From the NCBI RefSeq assembly GCF_022682495.2, contig NC_071394.1:27190470-27254469 (forward strand): a stretch of 64,000 bases of DNA, given 5' to 3'. Shown piece after piece: positions 34,860 to 45,307 of the stretch (the stretch's first letter is position 1; every line of letters begins with the position of its first letter). The notes under the pieces are model-generated. The model saw only the letters and a program-made list of their open reading frames with translations, was not told the origin of the DNA and did not search any database. This DNA comes from Desmodus rotundus. Taxonomy: Eukaryota; Chordata; Mammalia; Chiroptera; Phyllostomidae. The translations under genes and the position numbers were made by a program.

Positions 34860-36219
34860 TAGCGAATATACCCTTCATGTCTTACTCTTATGAAGGAATC
34901 AAATGGAACTGGGTGATCTAAAAAAAGCTATTATGGAAGAGAGTCTGATTAAAGCTTTTATCTAGTTTAATATCATCTATTTGAATTATTAAGTAGTTAA
35001 AATGAACAGTGGCAAATTCATTAGGAAAGGGTCACAGCAATTTAACTAAATAAATACTTTAAACTGTTAAATGGCAAACATAAACAAGGTGAAACACAAA
35101 TTAGGAAAACAAAATGTGTGATGATAGTTGTAAAAATAAATAATATAAAAGATAAACACTCGTAACAGAAAATGGGCAAAGGGTAGTAACAGGAAGTTCA
35201 CAAAAGAAGTACAAATGATTAAAAGTGTGAAATACCATTCCGTCTCAATGGGAGTCAAAGACATACAGACTGGTAAAGAAGAAAATGCCGAGTTGGTTGA
35301 GGGTTTGTGAACGAAGACTGTAAGCTCATGTGTTACTGGGTAAAGTGTAAAATGGTATTTTGTTTCTGAAGGCCAGTTTGACAACATAAATTGTTTAGAA
35401 TGTTCATTCTCTTTAATCCAGCAAATTCAATCCTAGGAATTTACTCTAGATGGGGGGAATGCACAGCATCATTTATAATAGTAAAAAATTTCAAATTACC
35501 TAAATTTCTGATAGTAGACATTGATTAAATTACCTGTGGTTATATTCTTTTACTAGAACATTATTCACCTGCCGAAATGATGATATAGTTTATTCTTTTA
35601 TTGTTCAGTAAATACTTGGATGCATAAGACCATTCACCCATTGAAAATAATGATGCAATTTATTCATTTCATCTTCCAGCAAATATTCAAAGATATACTT
35701 TGTGTTCTACAGTAGGCGTACCTGTTGAATGATTTGAAGACTCTGCTCTTTACATTTCTGTTCTGTATTTATTCACATAGAAAAATATTTTACAACATTT
35801 TACATGAAACATTTAAAAAGAGTCACATACAGTGTAATTCCATTATATATGACATTTATGTAACAAAATATCAACATTAAAATTATAGATTAAATCTATG
35901 CATTTCCATAGTGAGAAATTTGGATGGATATTCATAAAAATATTGGTGGTGGTTTTTCTTGGATACTAAAATTAGGGGGATGATTTCTACATTCTACTTC
36001 ATGATTTCTCTCATTTATTTTTAATATTTATATATTACTATGAAAAAAAACTAATGCCCAAAACAGTAGATTATGTCACATTAGTGCTATTGACTTGATG
36101 AAATCTTGGGTGTGGTGCTCACCACAACATATTGTTTCATAAGCTATTATGACTCCTTAACTGTAAGTTTATATTAGTATAGCATTACTCTTTTTTGGAA
36201 TAATTTCATATAATTACAG
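34860..36219. other. RGS22 intron segment with an old LINE-like tail
   Basis: About 35220-35620 looks like an old L1 3' region ('tcctaggaatttactctaga', 'catttataatagtaaaaa'). The rest is A/T-rich sequence up to the exon acceptor at 36219. Confidence 0.4.
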
Positions 36220-36318
36220 GATGGAGTCAAACAATACGCAAGTGCTTCAGGAGCTACTGTCAAAACAGGTGCTTTAGTCAGCAACTCAGTTTTAGGCTTG
36301 CAAGCATATGGCCGACAG
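36220..36318 (+). CDS. RGS22: RGS22 exon j: low-complexity C-terminal region
   Basis: 99 nt, 33 codons, phase 0/0, acceptor CATATAATTACAG and donor CGACAG|GTAAGC. It encodes DGVKQYASASGATVKTGALV then SNSVLGLQAYGRQ, a Ser/Ala/Thr-rich stretch outside the RGS boxes. The preceding intron is about 8.3 kb, the largest complete one here, and is full of L1 debris. Confidence 0.9.
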
Positions 36319-37812
36319 GTAAGCAAGGGGGATGCGCAGGTATCACTTCTATAGAGCACTGGGTAGTGGAATGCAGTCATTTCACTGTAGTAGAGGTGTG
36401 TTTGTTTGAAAATGATGCTAAAATTACAGTAAAGAAGACATGGGAAGGGAATTTCCTTGAGCCTTCAGAGAACATTAAAATTTCAGCTGATACTGGACAA
36501 TAAAATTGAGGAAAATAATTTCTTGATACATATGAAGATTTAAGATGCAGGAGTTGAAGTGACTATCTCATTGAAAGAGAAAGAATAAGGCCGATATAGA
36601 ACAAAATAGAATATACGTAGTTTGATATATTTTGAGGTTAAGAGAGGAAAGAAGAATGGCAAATGCTTAGTCTCAGTTTTTAAATTCTTTGAATGGTCAT
36701 AAAATTGGCCGGTACATGACAGTTTTTGTGTTTATATTTACATTTATAACTTGAACATTAACATCACTTCCCTGAAATTTCTTAAGTTTAATGTCTGTCC
36801 CTTTCTAATGATTCTATTGAAAGTGATCGCATCTTAAATAATACCAGTTCAGGAATCAATCTTTTTGATATTTAGGAATGTCAAGAATGTTCATTTCTTG
36901 ACATAGTCTATCATGTCAAGATTAGTAATCAGTAATTAGTATTAGTAAGATTACTGATAGACTATGAAGCTTTTATTGAGAAAAGAGAAATATTCAAATT
37001 TTTGGAACCATAAATTGAAAAAATGGGGGCCTAAAAGTGCATGACACCTAATAATGACGTTAGGAAGTACATTCATTAACAAATGACCAGTATGAAAGTT
37101 CAGAAACACAGTGTAAAAAAAAAAAAAGGGAGGAATGTGGAATTAGAGATACCGAGCTTCTAATTTTCACTTTCACACAGTCAGTATTACCTTGAAGCAT
37201 GAAGGAAACGATTTAATATTCTTTGAGACTGTTTTTATAACCATTAAAAAAAGAAAGGAGAAAGAAAAAGATGTTGATGATGATGATGATACTGTCATCT
37301 GTCAAAGATGAAGAAAGTAAATGTTTTTGGAAACCAAATGCATTTTATAAATATAAATTGTTGTTGTTCTCATTATTGCTATTTAACGTGTTGAATTAGC
37401 CTAGCAATTGGTGAAATAATAACACACTGCCGTTTAGTAAGTGCGGAATGCATTGTGCATAATTTGTTTCAGATCGACTTTATTTTACACGTGGAAGATG
37501 TGTAATTAACCCAAATGCGAAACCAGCCCCCACAAAGTGCTTGGATCTTCCTAAGCACTTAAATCTGCAATCATGTTGAATATATAAAGCTGTCCAAATA
37601 GCTGTCCAGAAATCTATAAGGCTTTTGAGAAATTATTTCACTGAGAAATAGTAAAACATCATTCTCACACCCCTTACCCCCCTCCCAACCTAGGACAAGG
37701 AAATTTAAAATTTTAGGACAAAGCTACAGAAAAAAAGTACCTTTAGTTTATCATAAATGTGGTTATTAAAATGGTTTAAGTTAGATTGATAACAATGTGT
37801 GATGCCCAGTTA
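36319..37812. other. RGS22 intron segment with local palindromes
   Basis: No named repeat recognised. It holds two perfect inverted repeats at 36879-36966 and a short (GAT)n run near 37274-37290. Confidence 0.5.
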
Positions 37813-37823
37813 AAAGGTTAAAT

Positions 37824-37983
37824 GGGTCCTGGCCAAGTAGCTCAATTGGTAAGAGCATCGCCCTGATACACCAAAGTTGTGGGTTTGATCCCCAGTCAGG
37901 GAATGTACAAGACTTATCCAATGAATGTGTAGATAAGTGGAACAAAAAAATCAATGTTTCTCTGTCTCTAAAATCAATTAAAG
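37824..37983 (+). mobile_element. Ves-type SINE, sense
   Basis: Starts GGGTCCTGGCCAAGTAGCTC, has GGGTTTGATCCCCAGTCAGG (B box) and GATAAGTGGAACAAAAAAAT near the tail. Perfect duplication AAAGGTTAAAT at 37813-37823 and 37984-37994. It lies 178 bp before RGS22 exon k. Confidence 0.92.
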
Positions 37984-38160
37984 AAAGGTTAAATTGGTAT
38001 ATTCCACTTGAGAAATTTTGTATACCAGTAATTATAAATTTATGATAAGTACACATTTTGTCATATGTGTTATACTGCAATAAGATGTTCAAACATAAAC
38101 CTTCAGTTTATTTTCAAGGGCAAATAGTTCTAAAATTCATTTTGAAAATTGTCTTTCTAG

Positions 38161-38254
38161 CCAACCTGGTGCTACTCAAAGTATATAGAAGCCTTAGAAC
38201 AGGAAAGGATTCTTCTTAAAGTTCAAGAAGAACTAGAAAAGAAGTTGTTTGCAG
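38161..38254 (+). CDS. RGS22: RGS22 exon k: C-terminal helix
   Basis: 94 nt, phase 0 in and phase 1 out, acceptor GTCTTTCTAG and donor GCAG|GTAATT. It encodes PTWCYSKYIEALEQERILLK then VQEELEKKLFA, an amphipathic helix typical of the RGS22 tail. The last base is the first base of a glycine codon that the next exon completes. The following intron is only 111 bp. Confidence 0.92.
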
Positions 38255-38365
38255 GTAATTTTTGCTTTTTGCTTACAGGTTGTTATCTTCCATCACATGT
38301 TAATTTTAGAGGGTTTTGCTGAAGATTGCTTCACTCTTTTCCTTATTTCTCTTATTTTTGTGCAG

Positions 38366-38449
38366 GCCTATCATCTTTTACAAATGTTAATAAGTTTGCT
38401 GGTTCAACTCTGTCTTTGAAAAAGAATTTACCTTCCTACAACATCCATA
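38366..38449 (+). CDS. RGS22: RGS22 exon l: penultimate coding exon (C-terminal end ambiguous)
   Basis: Preferred model: 84 nt, acceptor TTTTTGTGCAG and donor CATA|GTGAGT, leaving phase 1. It encodes LSSFTNVNKFAGSTLSLKKN followed by LPSYNIH. The donor is near perfect. If it is not used, reading continues for eight more codons to a TAG at 38473-38475, giving a different tail. Both forms may exist; the spliced form joins a terminal exon that has a polyadenylation signal, so I prefer it. Confidence 0.8.
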
Positions 38450-38603
38450 GTGAGTCTCCAGGGATAATCTATTAGTCTCAGCTCTTTCTTCCTTTTTGTT
38501 ACAGTTCTGCCTTTGCCCTGGCCATTCTGAACATAGAGGGCAGGAAGAGATGAGGGCTGACTCCCTCCCAACTGATCTGACCCCTCGAGCTTATGAGAAT
38601 TTC

Positions 38604-38903
38604 CGTGTGTGTGAGTGTGTGTGTGTGAGAGAGAGAGTGCGTGGGTGTGTGTGTCTGGTCTCTCTCTCTTTTCTCTGCTGAGGAGGAACAACACACACCT
38701 AACACTTCATCCGTCTCCACAGTGACAGCATTCATGTGAGTGTGTACCGGTGCCGATAGGTGTAATGTAACTCGCAGACCGAAAGTTGACCCGTCCCAGC
38801 CATGCCCCTTCAGCGCACACACCCGTGCACCTCCACACATGCACCTCAAACACATATACACACCCGACACACAGCAAATATGCACACACACACACACACA
38901 CAC
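38604..38903. repeat. GT/GA and CA simple repeats in the last RGS22 intron
   Basis: A (GT)n tract with GA interruptions runs 38604-38657, and a (CA)n tract runs 38880-38903. Both are in the intron between exons l and the terminal exon. Open frames of up to 186 codons across them are repeat artefacts. Confidence 0.9.
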
Positions 38904-39648
38904 CCCAAGCACAGACACACCCCCACTAACGAATGGATGGAGAGGAGCACTTTGCCTCTCTTCTGAATGGCCCAGTCTGAAAAGCAAAGCCTTTGGGGGA
39001 AAGGCCATTTGTTGCTTCTGTTTACTCCCCCTATGCCTGTCTTCTTCCACAAGGAACATGTAGGAAGCATAGCCTCTAGTTCAGTTTCCCAAGTTTCCCC
39101 AAGCTCCATTCTCCCAAGATAGGAATCTTATCTCCCAAGATAAGAAGGGAACTGAAAATGCAGCCAGAGTCCTTCTCCCATCCGGATGTTGATGGGATTA
39201 TTCGGTTGTGACTGGGTGCTAATGCTGGACTTTAACAATACCCCTGCACAGTAGCATGGTAGCACAACGTAGTATACGTGTAACGTGTTACCCGAGACTT
39301 GAAGAACCGAATAAAAGTCCCCTTTCTCTGATCTTCTATATCGCAGCTTACCTTCTTATTTCTCAAAACCCTTAGTTTTCTGATTCTCCGGATGGTTTGG
39401 TGAGCATATCTTTATCATCTGAGCCTACTCATCAGTTCTGTCTTTTGGTTTACCTAGCCCCTGCAGCTCTGTCTCAGTCCCCCCACCCCTCAGACCAACC
39501 TCACAGTGCCCCCAACATTCGGAGTACGCCGCCACACCTGTTAACGTTGTTATCCTTATTACCACCCTCCATGAGGTGTTTTGGTTTGCTTTGGGTTTGT
39601 ATTTTCTGTGGCTACTTATGTTTTCAACCACTGTTTTTCTTTTTGCAG

Positions 39649-39756
39649 GAATTCCTTAAATCAGATGTGACTGGCATGGGCACGCGAGTGATGTTTCAAT
39701 GGTCTGCATTAGAGCAAGCCTGCCATCTAAATAAAGTTTGACTTGTTTTATTCCCA
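39649..39756 (+). CDS. RGS22: RGS22 terminal exon: three codons, stop and short 3' UTR
   Basis: The acceptor is CTGTTTTTCTTTTTGCAG. Joined to the exon ending at 38449 it reads Arg-Ile-Pro then TAA at 39657-39659. The rest is a 3' UTR of about 100 nt with AATAAA at 39730-39735 and a GT/T-rich stretch just after it. The 3' boundary is estimated from that signal. The coding part is very short, so it rests on phase agreement and on the signal rather than on protein similarity. Confidence 0.6.
39730..39735 (+). promoter_or_regulatory. RGS22: Polyadenylation signal of RGS22
   Basis: A canonical AATAAA lies 71 bases after the proposed stop codon and is followed within 20 bases by a T-rich, GT-containing stretch as expected for a cleavage region. 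It is the first AATAAA in a sensible place after the last exon. Confidence 0.65.
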
Positions 39757-40049
39757 CAGTCTTAAAATTATAGCTATTCTGCACACAGTACATACAGACT
39801 ATAAAAGTTTCAAAACTTATTTAGAATAAAACTACTATCTAGGTTAGAAAAAAATCAAAATGTTTTGCTTATCATAGAGCTTAAGGAAGTATGCTTCTCA
39901 AGTAATTTTTTCAGCAAATATTCATTGGGCATCACTGTATTTGGTCAGCAGATATATTTAGCAGGTTGTTAGGGAACTGATATTCCTAGCAATAAACTGT
40001 CCCTAACCCTAAAGGGAAGAGCCTTCCCCACCCCATCCCATATAGTGAA

Positions 40050-40215
40050 ACAGTGGTTCTCAGACTTTAATGTGCATAAGGCTCCCTGGTGACCTCTGCT
40101 AGCCGTGCAGATTCTTGGGCTCACTCCTTGAGAGTCTGATTCAACGGTCCTTCAGCAGGACCCAGGAATCTCCCTCTTTAAGATATCCTAGGTGATTCTG
40201 ATTCAGGCGATCCGC
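40050..40215. repeat. MER5A-like hAT-Charlie element
   Basis: One side reads CAGTGGTTCTCAGACTTTAA and TGTGCATAAG; the other CCTAGGTGATTCTGATTCAG, as in the MER5A palindrome-like ends. Diverged. Confidence 0.7.
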
Positions 40216-40254
40216 AATCACTCTGTGATTAACAGGGTAGCAAGAGAAGAGTCT

Positions 40255-40450
40255 TAAAAGGTAAATGCCCTCTGGATGAAAGAAGGTGAAGGGATCAGCC
40301 AAAGAACATAGGTGCATAACCCATGGACACAGACACCAGTGCGGTGATGTCCAGAGAGAAGGGTGGTGGGGGCTGGGTGGAGGTGGGCAAAGCGGGGGAA
40401 ATGGGGATGTCTGTAATAGTGTCAACAATAAAAATAAAGTTAAAAGAAAA
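40255..40450 (+). mobile_element. 5'-truncated bat L1/HAL1 3' end
   Basis: Contains GAAGGTGAAGGGATCAGCCA, CCCATGGACACAGACACCAG, a G-rich stretch and the tail AGTGTCAACAATAAAAATAA. It resembles the 3' UTR of the HAL1/L1 copies in the window but has a different last line (GTCAACAATAAA instead of GCATAATCAATAAA). Confidence 0.7.
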
Positions 40451-40508
40451 GGTTAAAGCCCTCTTAACTGAAGTTACACTTGTAGCAGAGAGAATTCAGT
40501 CGTACACT

Positions 40509-40717
40509 TTGTTTTTAATCCTCACCCAAGGACATGCTTATTGACTTTAGAGACAGGGGAAAGAAGGGGGAGAGAGGGGGAGAGAAACATCGATCAGTTG
40601 CCCCTTATACATGCCCTGACTGGGACCAACCCAGTACGTACCCTGAGCCAAGTCAAACCTGTGACCTTTCAGCCCGTGGGACAATGTTCCAACGAACTGT
40701 GCCACACTGGCCAGGGC
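40509..40717 (-). mobile_element. Ves-type SINE, antisense
   Basis: Contains GAGAAACATCGATCAGTTGC, AACCTGTGACCTTTCAGCCC and CCACACTGGCCAGGG. Duplication CAGTCGTACACT (40497-40508) and CAGTCATACACT (40718-40729), one mismatch. Confidence 0.92.
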
Positions 40718-41654
40718 CAGTCATACACTCGTACCTCTCCTGGAGGGAAAGGGGAATGTGTAGGAAGTGACCTTCAGCATTGCTGGCCGTCAGGACTCAG
40801 AAGTGCCAAGGACACTGGCCTGGATCCCAGGGTTGCAAGCATCAGGCTTCTGCTCTAACACAGTCTGAGAGAGTATTTTCAAGGTAGACACGGACAGTTT
40901 AAAGGAGGAAAGCATCAGCAGGCCCACTCCAGAGATCTCTTTTTCCCTAAAGCAGTGGTTTTCGGACACTTTTAGAAAAGCATCAGGATTTTGTAGTTCC
41001 CACTGTTCCCACCTGCCCACAATCCATTGTGACTGTGAAGTTTTTGTCTATTTTCCAGTTGTTCTTTGGTCTTTGTTTCATTTCTTTGGATTCCACTCTC
41101 TCTCTCTCTGCATTTTTTTTAATTGTGCATTTTATGTGATTTCATTTTCTCTCTTCTCTCAGCATATCAAATATACTGCTTTTTAAAATTCTCTTGTTGG
41201 TTGCCCTGAGTTTGCAAGTCTGCATCAAGGAGGTTGCTTGCCTGCAGTTTGTTTTGTCCTTCTGGAGTTCTGTTCTTTTGTTGGTGACATGTTCTTCCTC
41301 TCCTCATCCTGGCAGCCTCCCTGTGTTTGTTTGCATGTGTTAGATAGAGCTGCTACCTTTTCGGGGCTTGGTAGACTGGCCTAATCTAGCAGGTGTCCTG
41401 TAGGGCCCAGTGGCACAGGCTCCTTGTTCATGGGAGCTGGGCTCTCCAGGTGAGCTCCCTGCCCACTGTGGACTGTGTACACCCTCCTCTTGCAGTGGAG
41501 CCTTGATTGCTGTTGGCACATCAATGGGAGGGATTTACCCCCAGTCCGATTGCCTATAGGAACTTACTGCAACCACTGTAAAGGATCAGCTGTGCAAGGG
41601 CCCATCCCACAGAGCAGGACTTACTGTATTTTTCGGACTATAAGATGCACTTTT

Positions 41655-43604
41655 GAGGATTTCCAGTCAAGATGGAGGCATAGGTAGATGCACTGCACCT
41701 CCTTGCACAACCAAAAGAAGGACAACAACAATTTAAAAACAAAAGACAACCAGAACTGACAGAAAATTGAATTGCATGGAAGTCCAACAGCCAAGGAGAT
41801 AAAGAAACATTCATCCAGACGGGTAGGAGGGGCGGAAACGGGCAGCCGGGGCAGAGAGGACTCTCAGCAAGGCGGCGGCTGGTGGATCCAGGGAGGCGGC
41901 GGATTGTGGAACGAATGGGGCAGGCAGTGCGGCAGCTAGCAGACCCCGAGGTCCCACATTCACGCATAGATAAACCAGGAGGAACAACGGGACTGAAACA
42001 GACCACGCAACCCAGGGCTCCAGCGCAGGGAAATAAAGCGTCAAACCTCTGATAGAAAACACCTGTGGGGGTTGAGGCAGCAGCAGGAGAAACTCCCAGC
42101 CTCACAGGAGAGTTCATTGGAGAGACCCACAGGGGCCTAGAGTGTGCACAAGCCCACCCACTCGGGAATCAGCACCAGAGGAGCCCAATTTGATTGTGGG
42201 TAGTGGAGGAAATGACTAAAATCCGGCAGAGAGTGGAGCAAGCGCCATCGCTCCCTCTCAGCCCCTCCCCCACGTACATCGTCACAGTGCAGCAACCAGC
42301 GTTGCCCTGGTGAACACCTAAGGCTCCGCCCCTTTACCTAGCAGGTGCACCAAGACAAAAAAAAAAAATGGCCCAAATGAAAGAACAGATCAAAGCTCCA
42401 GAAATAATACAATTAAGCAATGAAGAGATAGCCAACCTATCAGATGCACAGTTCAAAACACTGGTAATTAGGAAGCTCACAGAACTGGTTGAATTTGGTT
42501 ACAAATTAGATGAAAAAATGAAGGCTATGCTAAGAGAAAGAAAGGAAAATGTACAGGGAACCAATAGTGATGGGAAGGAAGCTGGGACTCAAGTCAATGG
42601 TGTGGACCAGAAGAAAGAAAGAAACATCCAACCAGAAAACAATGAGGAAACAAGAATTCGGAAAAATGAGGAGAGGCTTAGGAACCTCCAGGACAACTTT
42701 AAATGTTCCAACATCTGAATCATAGGGGTACCAGGAGAAGAGGAAGAGCAAAAAATGGAAATTTTATTTGAACAAATAATGAAGGAGAACTTCCCCAATC
42801 TGGCAAAGGAAATAGACTTCCAGGAAGTCCAGGAAGCTCAGAGTCCCAAAGAAGCTGGATCCAAGGAGGAACACACCAAGGCACATCATAATTACATTAC
42901 CCAAGATTAAACAGAAGGAGAGAATCTTAGAAGCAGCAAGAGAAAAGGACACAGTTACCTACAAAGGAGTTCCCATAAGACTGTCAGCTGATTTCTCAAA
43001 AGAATCCTTGCAGGCAAGAAGGGGCTGGCAAGAAGTATTCCAAGTCGTGAAAGGCAAGGACCTACATCCAAGATTGCTCTATCCAGCAAAGCTTTCATTT
43101 AGAATGGAAGGGCAGATAAAGTGCTTCTCAGATAAGGTCAAATTAAAGGAGTTCATCATCGCCAAGCCCTTATTATATGAAATGTTAAAGGGATTTATCT
43201 AAGAAAAAGAAGATAAAAAATATGAACAGTAAAAATGACAGCAAACTTACAGTTATTAACAACCACACCTAAAACAAGAACAAAAGCAAACTAAGCAAAC
43301 AACTAGAACAGGAACAGAACCACAGAAATGGAGATCACATGGAGGGTTATCAACAGGGGTTTGGGAGGGGGAGAGGGGGGGAAAGGTATAGAGAATAAGT
43401 AGCATAGATGATAGGTAGAAAATAGACAGGGGGAGGGTAAGAATAGTATAGGAAATGTAGAAGCCAAAGAACTTATAAGTATGACCCATGGACATGAACT
43501 ATAGGGGGGGAATGTGGGAGGGAGGGGGTGGGCAGGATGGAGTGGAGTGAAGGGGGGTAAATGGGACAACTGTAATAGCATAATCAATAAATATATTTTT
43601 TAAA
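41655..43604 (+). mobile_element. HAL1 retrotransposon, full length with perfect target duplication
   Basis: Starts GAGGATTTCCAGTCAAGATG, has a ~700-bp 5' UTR, ORF1 from ATG at 42368 and a 3' UTR ending GCATAATCAATAAATATATT. Identical AAGATGCACTTTT at 41642-41654 and 43605-43617 define the ends; total 1950 bp. There is no ORF2: ORF1's C-terminal codons (EFIIAKPLLYEMLKGFI, stop at 43200-43202) lead straight into the 3' UTR. This is the best HAL1 reference copy in the window. Confidence 0.93.
42368..43202 (+). pseudogene. HAL1 ORF1, inactivated
   Basis: Starts MAQMKEQIKAPEIIQLSNEE. It is open for 116 codons (coil region with EETRIRKNEERLRNLQDNFK), then a TGA replaces the AGA seen in the 7.4-kb copy at the RRM start (NI*IIG instead of DIRIIG). 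A later frameshift follows near 42845. The C-terminal part is open again at 43008-43202 with LHPRLLYPAKLSFRMEGQIK. The intact domains are L1 ORF1p-like (RNA-binding). Confidence 0.8.
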
Positions 43605-45307
43605 AAGATGCACTTTTCCCCAAAATTTGGGAGGAAAATGGGGATGCGTCCTATAGTCCGAATGTAGCTTATATTTACATTGGTGAAATATTATTTATGT
43701 TATTAAATATTTTACCTATTTTTTTGCTTCAATTTTTTTTTCATATTTTACTCCTCTAAAACCTAGGTGCATCTTATGGTCCAAAAAATATGGTACTTCA
43801 GCAGGGCTCTGGTGCCTGCTGAGCAACCCCCCTCCTTGAGTGTGTTACTTGTGGAGGTGGTTGTGTGATGCTTCGACATGGTCTGAAGCTGTCCACCAGG
43901 GACCCTGGCTCTGGGGCTTCCCATGAAGTACAGGTCAAAGTCAGCCACTGCCTGTGTTCTGCCTGGGGCCACTTGGAATGAGCTACAAAGCAATCTGTAG
44001 ATGGCTGCTACCTGTGCTGGGCGTGGAAGTGCCCAGGAAAGGCTAACTGCGAAGCAAGGCCAGCTGTCATTAGTTCCAGGCCTGGGGCCACTTAGCAAGA
44101 GGTACAGGGCACTTTCATGCTGAGGTCAAATGCTGCTTGTTTGAGAGATTTTAGGAAAGTCTGAAGCATGAGCCAAGATGGGCCATTCCTATGGAAAAGC
44201 CACTGGAAACAGTTTGGGTGGGGCTGCAAGTTGGGTGGGGCGGGGTCTCAGGTAATCACGAGAGCAGGGTGAAGAGTAATAGGCAGGTTGATGGAGACTT
44301 GGAGGATGTGGTGTCTGCCTGAGCCTACAGGGGGAGGGCTCAGCAAAGGAACAATGTCCTTTGCCAGCGCTTCTGTCTAGGTCCTCCCCTAGGTCCCTGG
44401 AGCCTTTGGAGCTGCTTCCCCAGCACTGGAGCTCAGAAGGAGTGTGTCTGCAGTAGTCCATGCACGGGCCCCTTAAGAGCAACACCTGGGACTCCAGAAG
44501 CCCCTTGTCTCATTCACCCACAATCCCTGCTGGTTTTTACAGCCAGAAGTTATGGTGACTTCCCTTCCCAGCACTGGAACCCTGGGCTGGGGGCCTTGTG
44601 TGGGGCTGGGACCCCTTGCTCCTCAGGGGAGATCTCAGCAGCCAAGATACCCCTCCTGATTTTTATCCGCCACATGTGGGTGTGGGACCAGCTGGTTCCA
44701 CCTCTCTGCCCCTCCTGCCAGCCTGGATGTGGCGGCTTCTTTACATCCTTGGTTGTAGTACTTACATTAGGCTGGATTTCAGGCAGTTCTGAATGATGGT
44801 TCTGCAGTTTCATTGTGTAATTTGGATGTGGTTGAGGGAGGATGTGAGCACCATGTTTACCTACTGCGCCATCTTGACTGGAAGCTTAAAATGACCACAG
44901 TGTCTTCACTACCCTCCGAGAACGCCAGTCACATTGATCGTAATTTTGTGCACATGCCTCTTTCCCCAATAAAGCTGGTGTTTGAGTTTTCACTTCAGTG
45001 CCTTATGTATTATAGGACAACTAGAAAGTAATTGTTCATGAAATATTTGTTTTAAAAAATGAAAATATCTGCACTGTAAAATCACAGGAAGGTAAAAATC
45101 ACTGCTTATCTAAGAAAGTTCAACATAATGCTACTCACAAAATTTGCCATTAGTAGTTTTATAATTATAAATAAGTAGTAATGTAGCAATTTTATGTGAA
45201 GTATAGGTTCTCTGTTCTAGCTACATCATTTTTTTTGTATCTGTGACTACAACTACATGTCATGCCTTTCAGAGAATTAATTCTTATTAAGCCACATTAA
45301 ATCGCTT

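Larger units (their letters stand above)
1831..39756 (+). other. RGS22: RGS22 gene, 3' portion (13 exons, terminal part of the transcript)
   Basis: Thirteen exons with good splice sites join without a frame break into about 544 codons ending in a stop. The product matches the C-terminal ~40% of RGS22, a multi-RGS-domain protein of about 1,260 residues in human. The conceptual protein holds the end of one RGS box (exon at 1831), a second RGS box (exons at 9400, 10411 and 12894) and a third (exons at 17791, 23881 and 27741), then a charged tail. Family knowledge: RGS domains bind G-alpha subunits and usually speed GTP hydrolysis; RGS22 is testis-enriched and reported to bind G-alpha 12/13 and 11. 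The 5' half, including promoter and start codon, is outside the window. Identification rests on my memory of the RGS22 sequence and on continuous phase across exons. Confidence 0.93.
41624..43793. mobile_element. TA-flanked miniature inverted-repeat transposon, split by HAL1
   Basis: Ends are CTGTATTTTTCGGACTATAA and, reversed from the right side, CCATATTTTTTGGACCATAA, both continuing GATGCAC: terminal inverted repeats of about 26 bp. TA lies at 41622-41623 and 43794-43795. Without the HAL1 and one duplication copy it is about 207 bp and has a further internal inverted structure. TA target and TIRs suggest a Tc1/mariner-type non-autonomous element; the name is not known to me. Confidence 0.75.
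41040..44886 (-). mobile_element. Antisense L1-type 5' UTR block, host of nested insertions
   Basis: On the minus strand it begins near 44886 with CAGTCAAGATGGCGCAGTAG and runs through a long GC-rich 5' UTR (44885-43796), then continues at 41621-41040. It resembles the 5' UTR of the antisense HAL1 at 4.3-5.06 kb ('gtaatcacgagagcaggg' compared with 'gtaatcaccagggcaggg'). ORF1 is not reached. It is split by the elements at 41624-43793. Confidence 0.7.

Noticed and set aside
38499..39059. 186-codon minus-strand frame
   Set aside because: Runs through GT/GA and CA simple repeats; composition (CVCVCV, HTHTHT) shows it is a repeat artefact.
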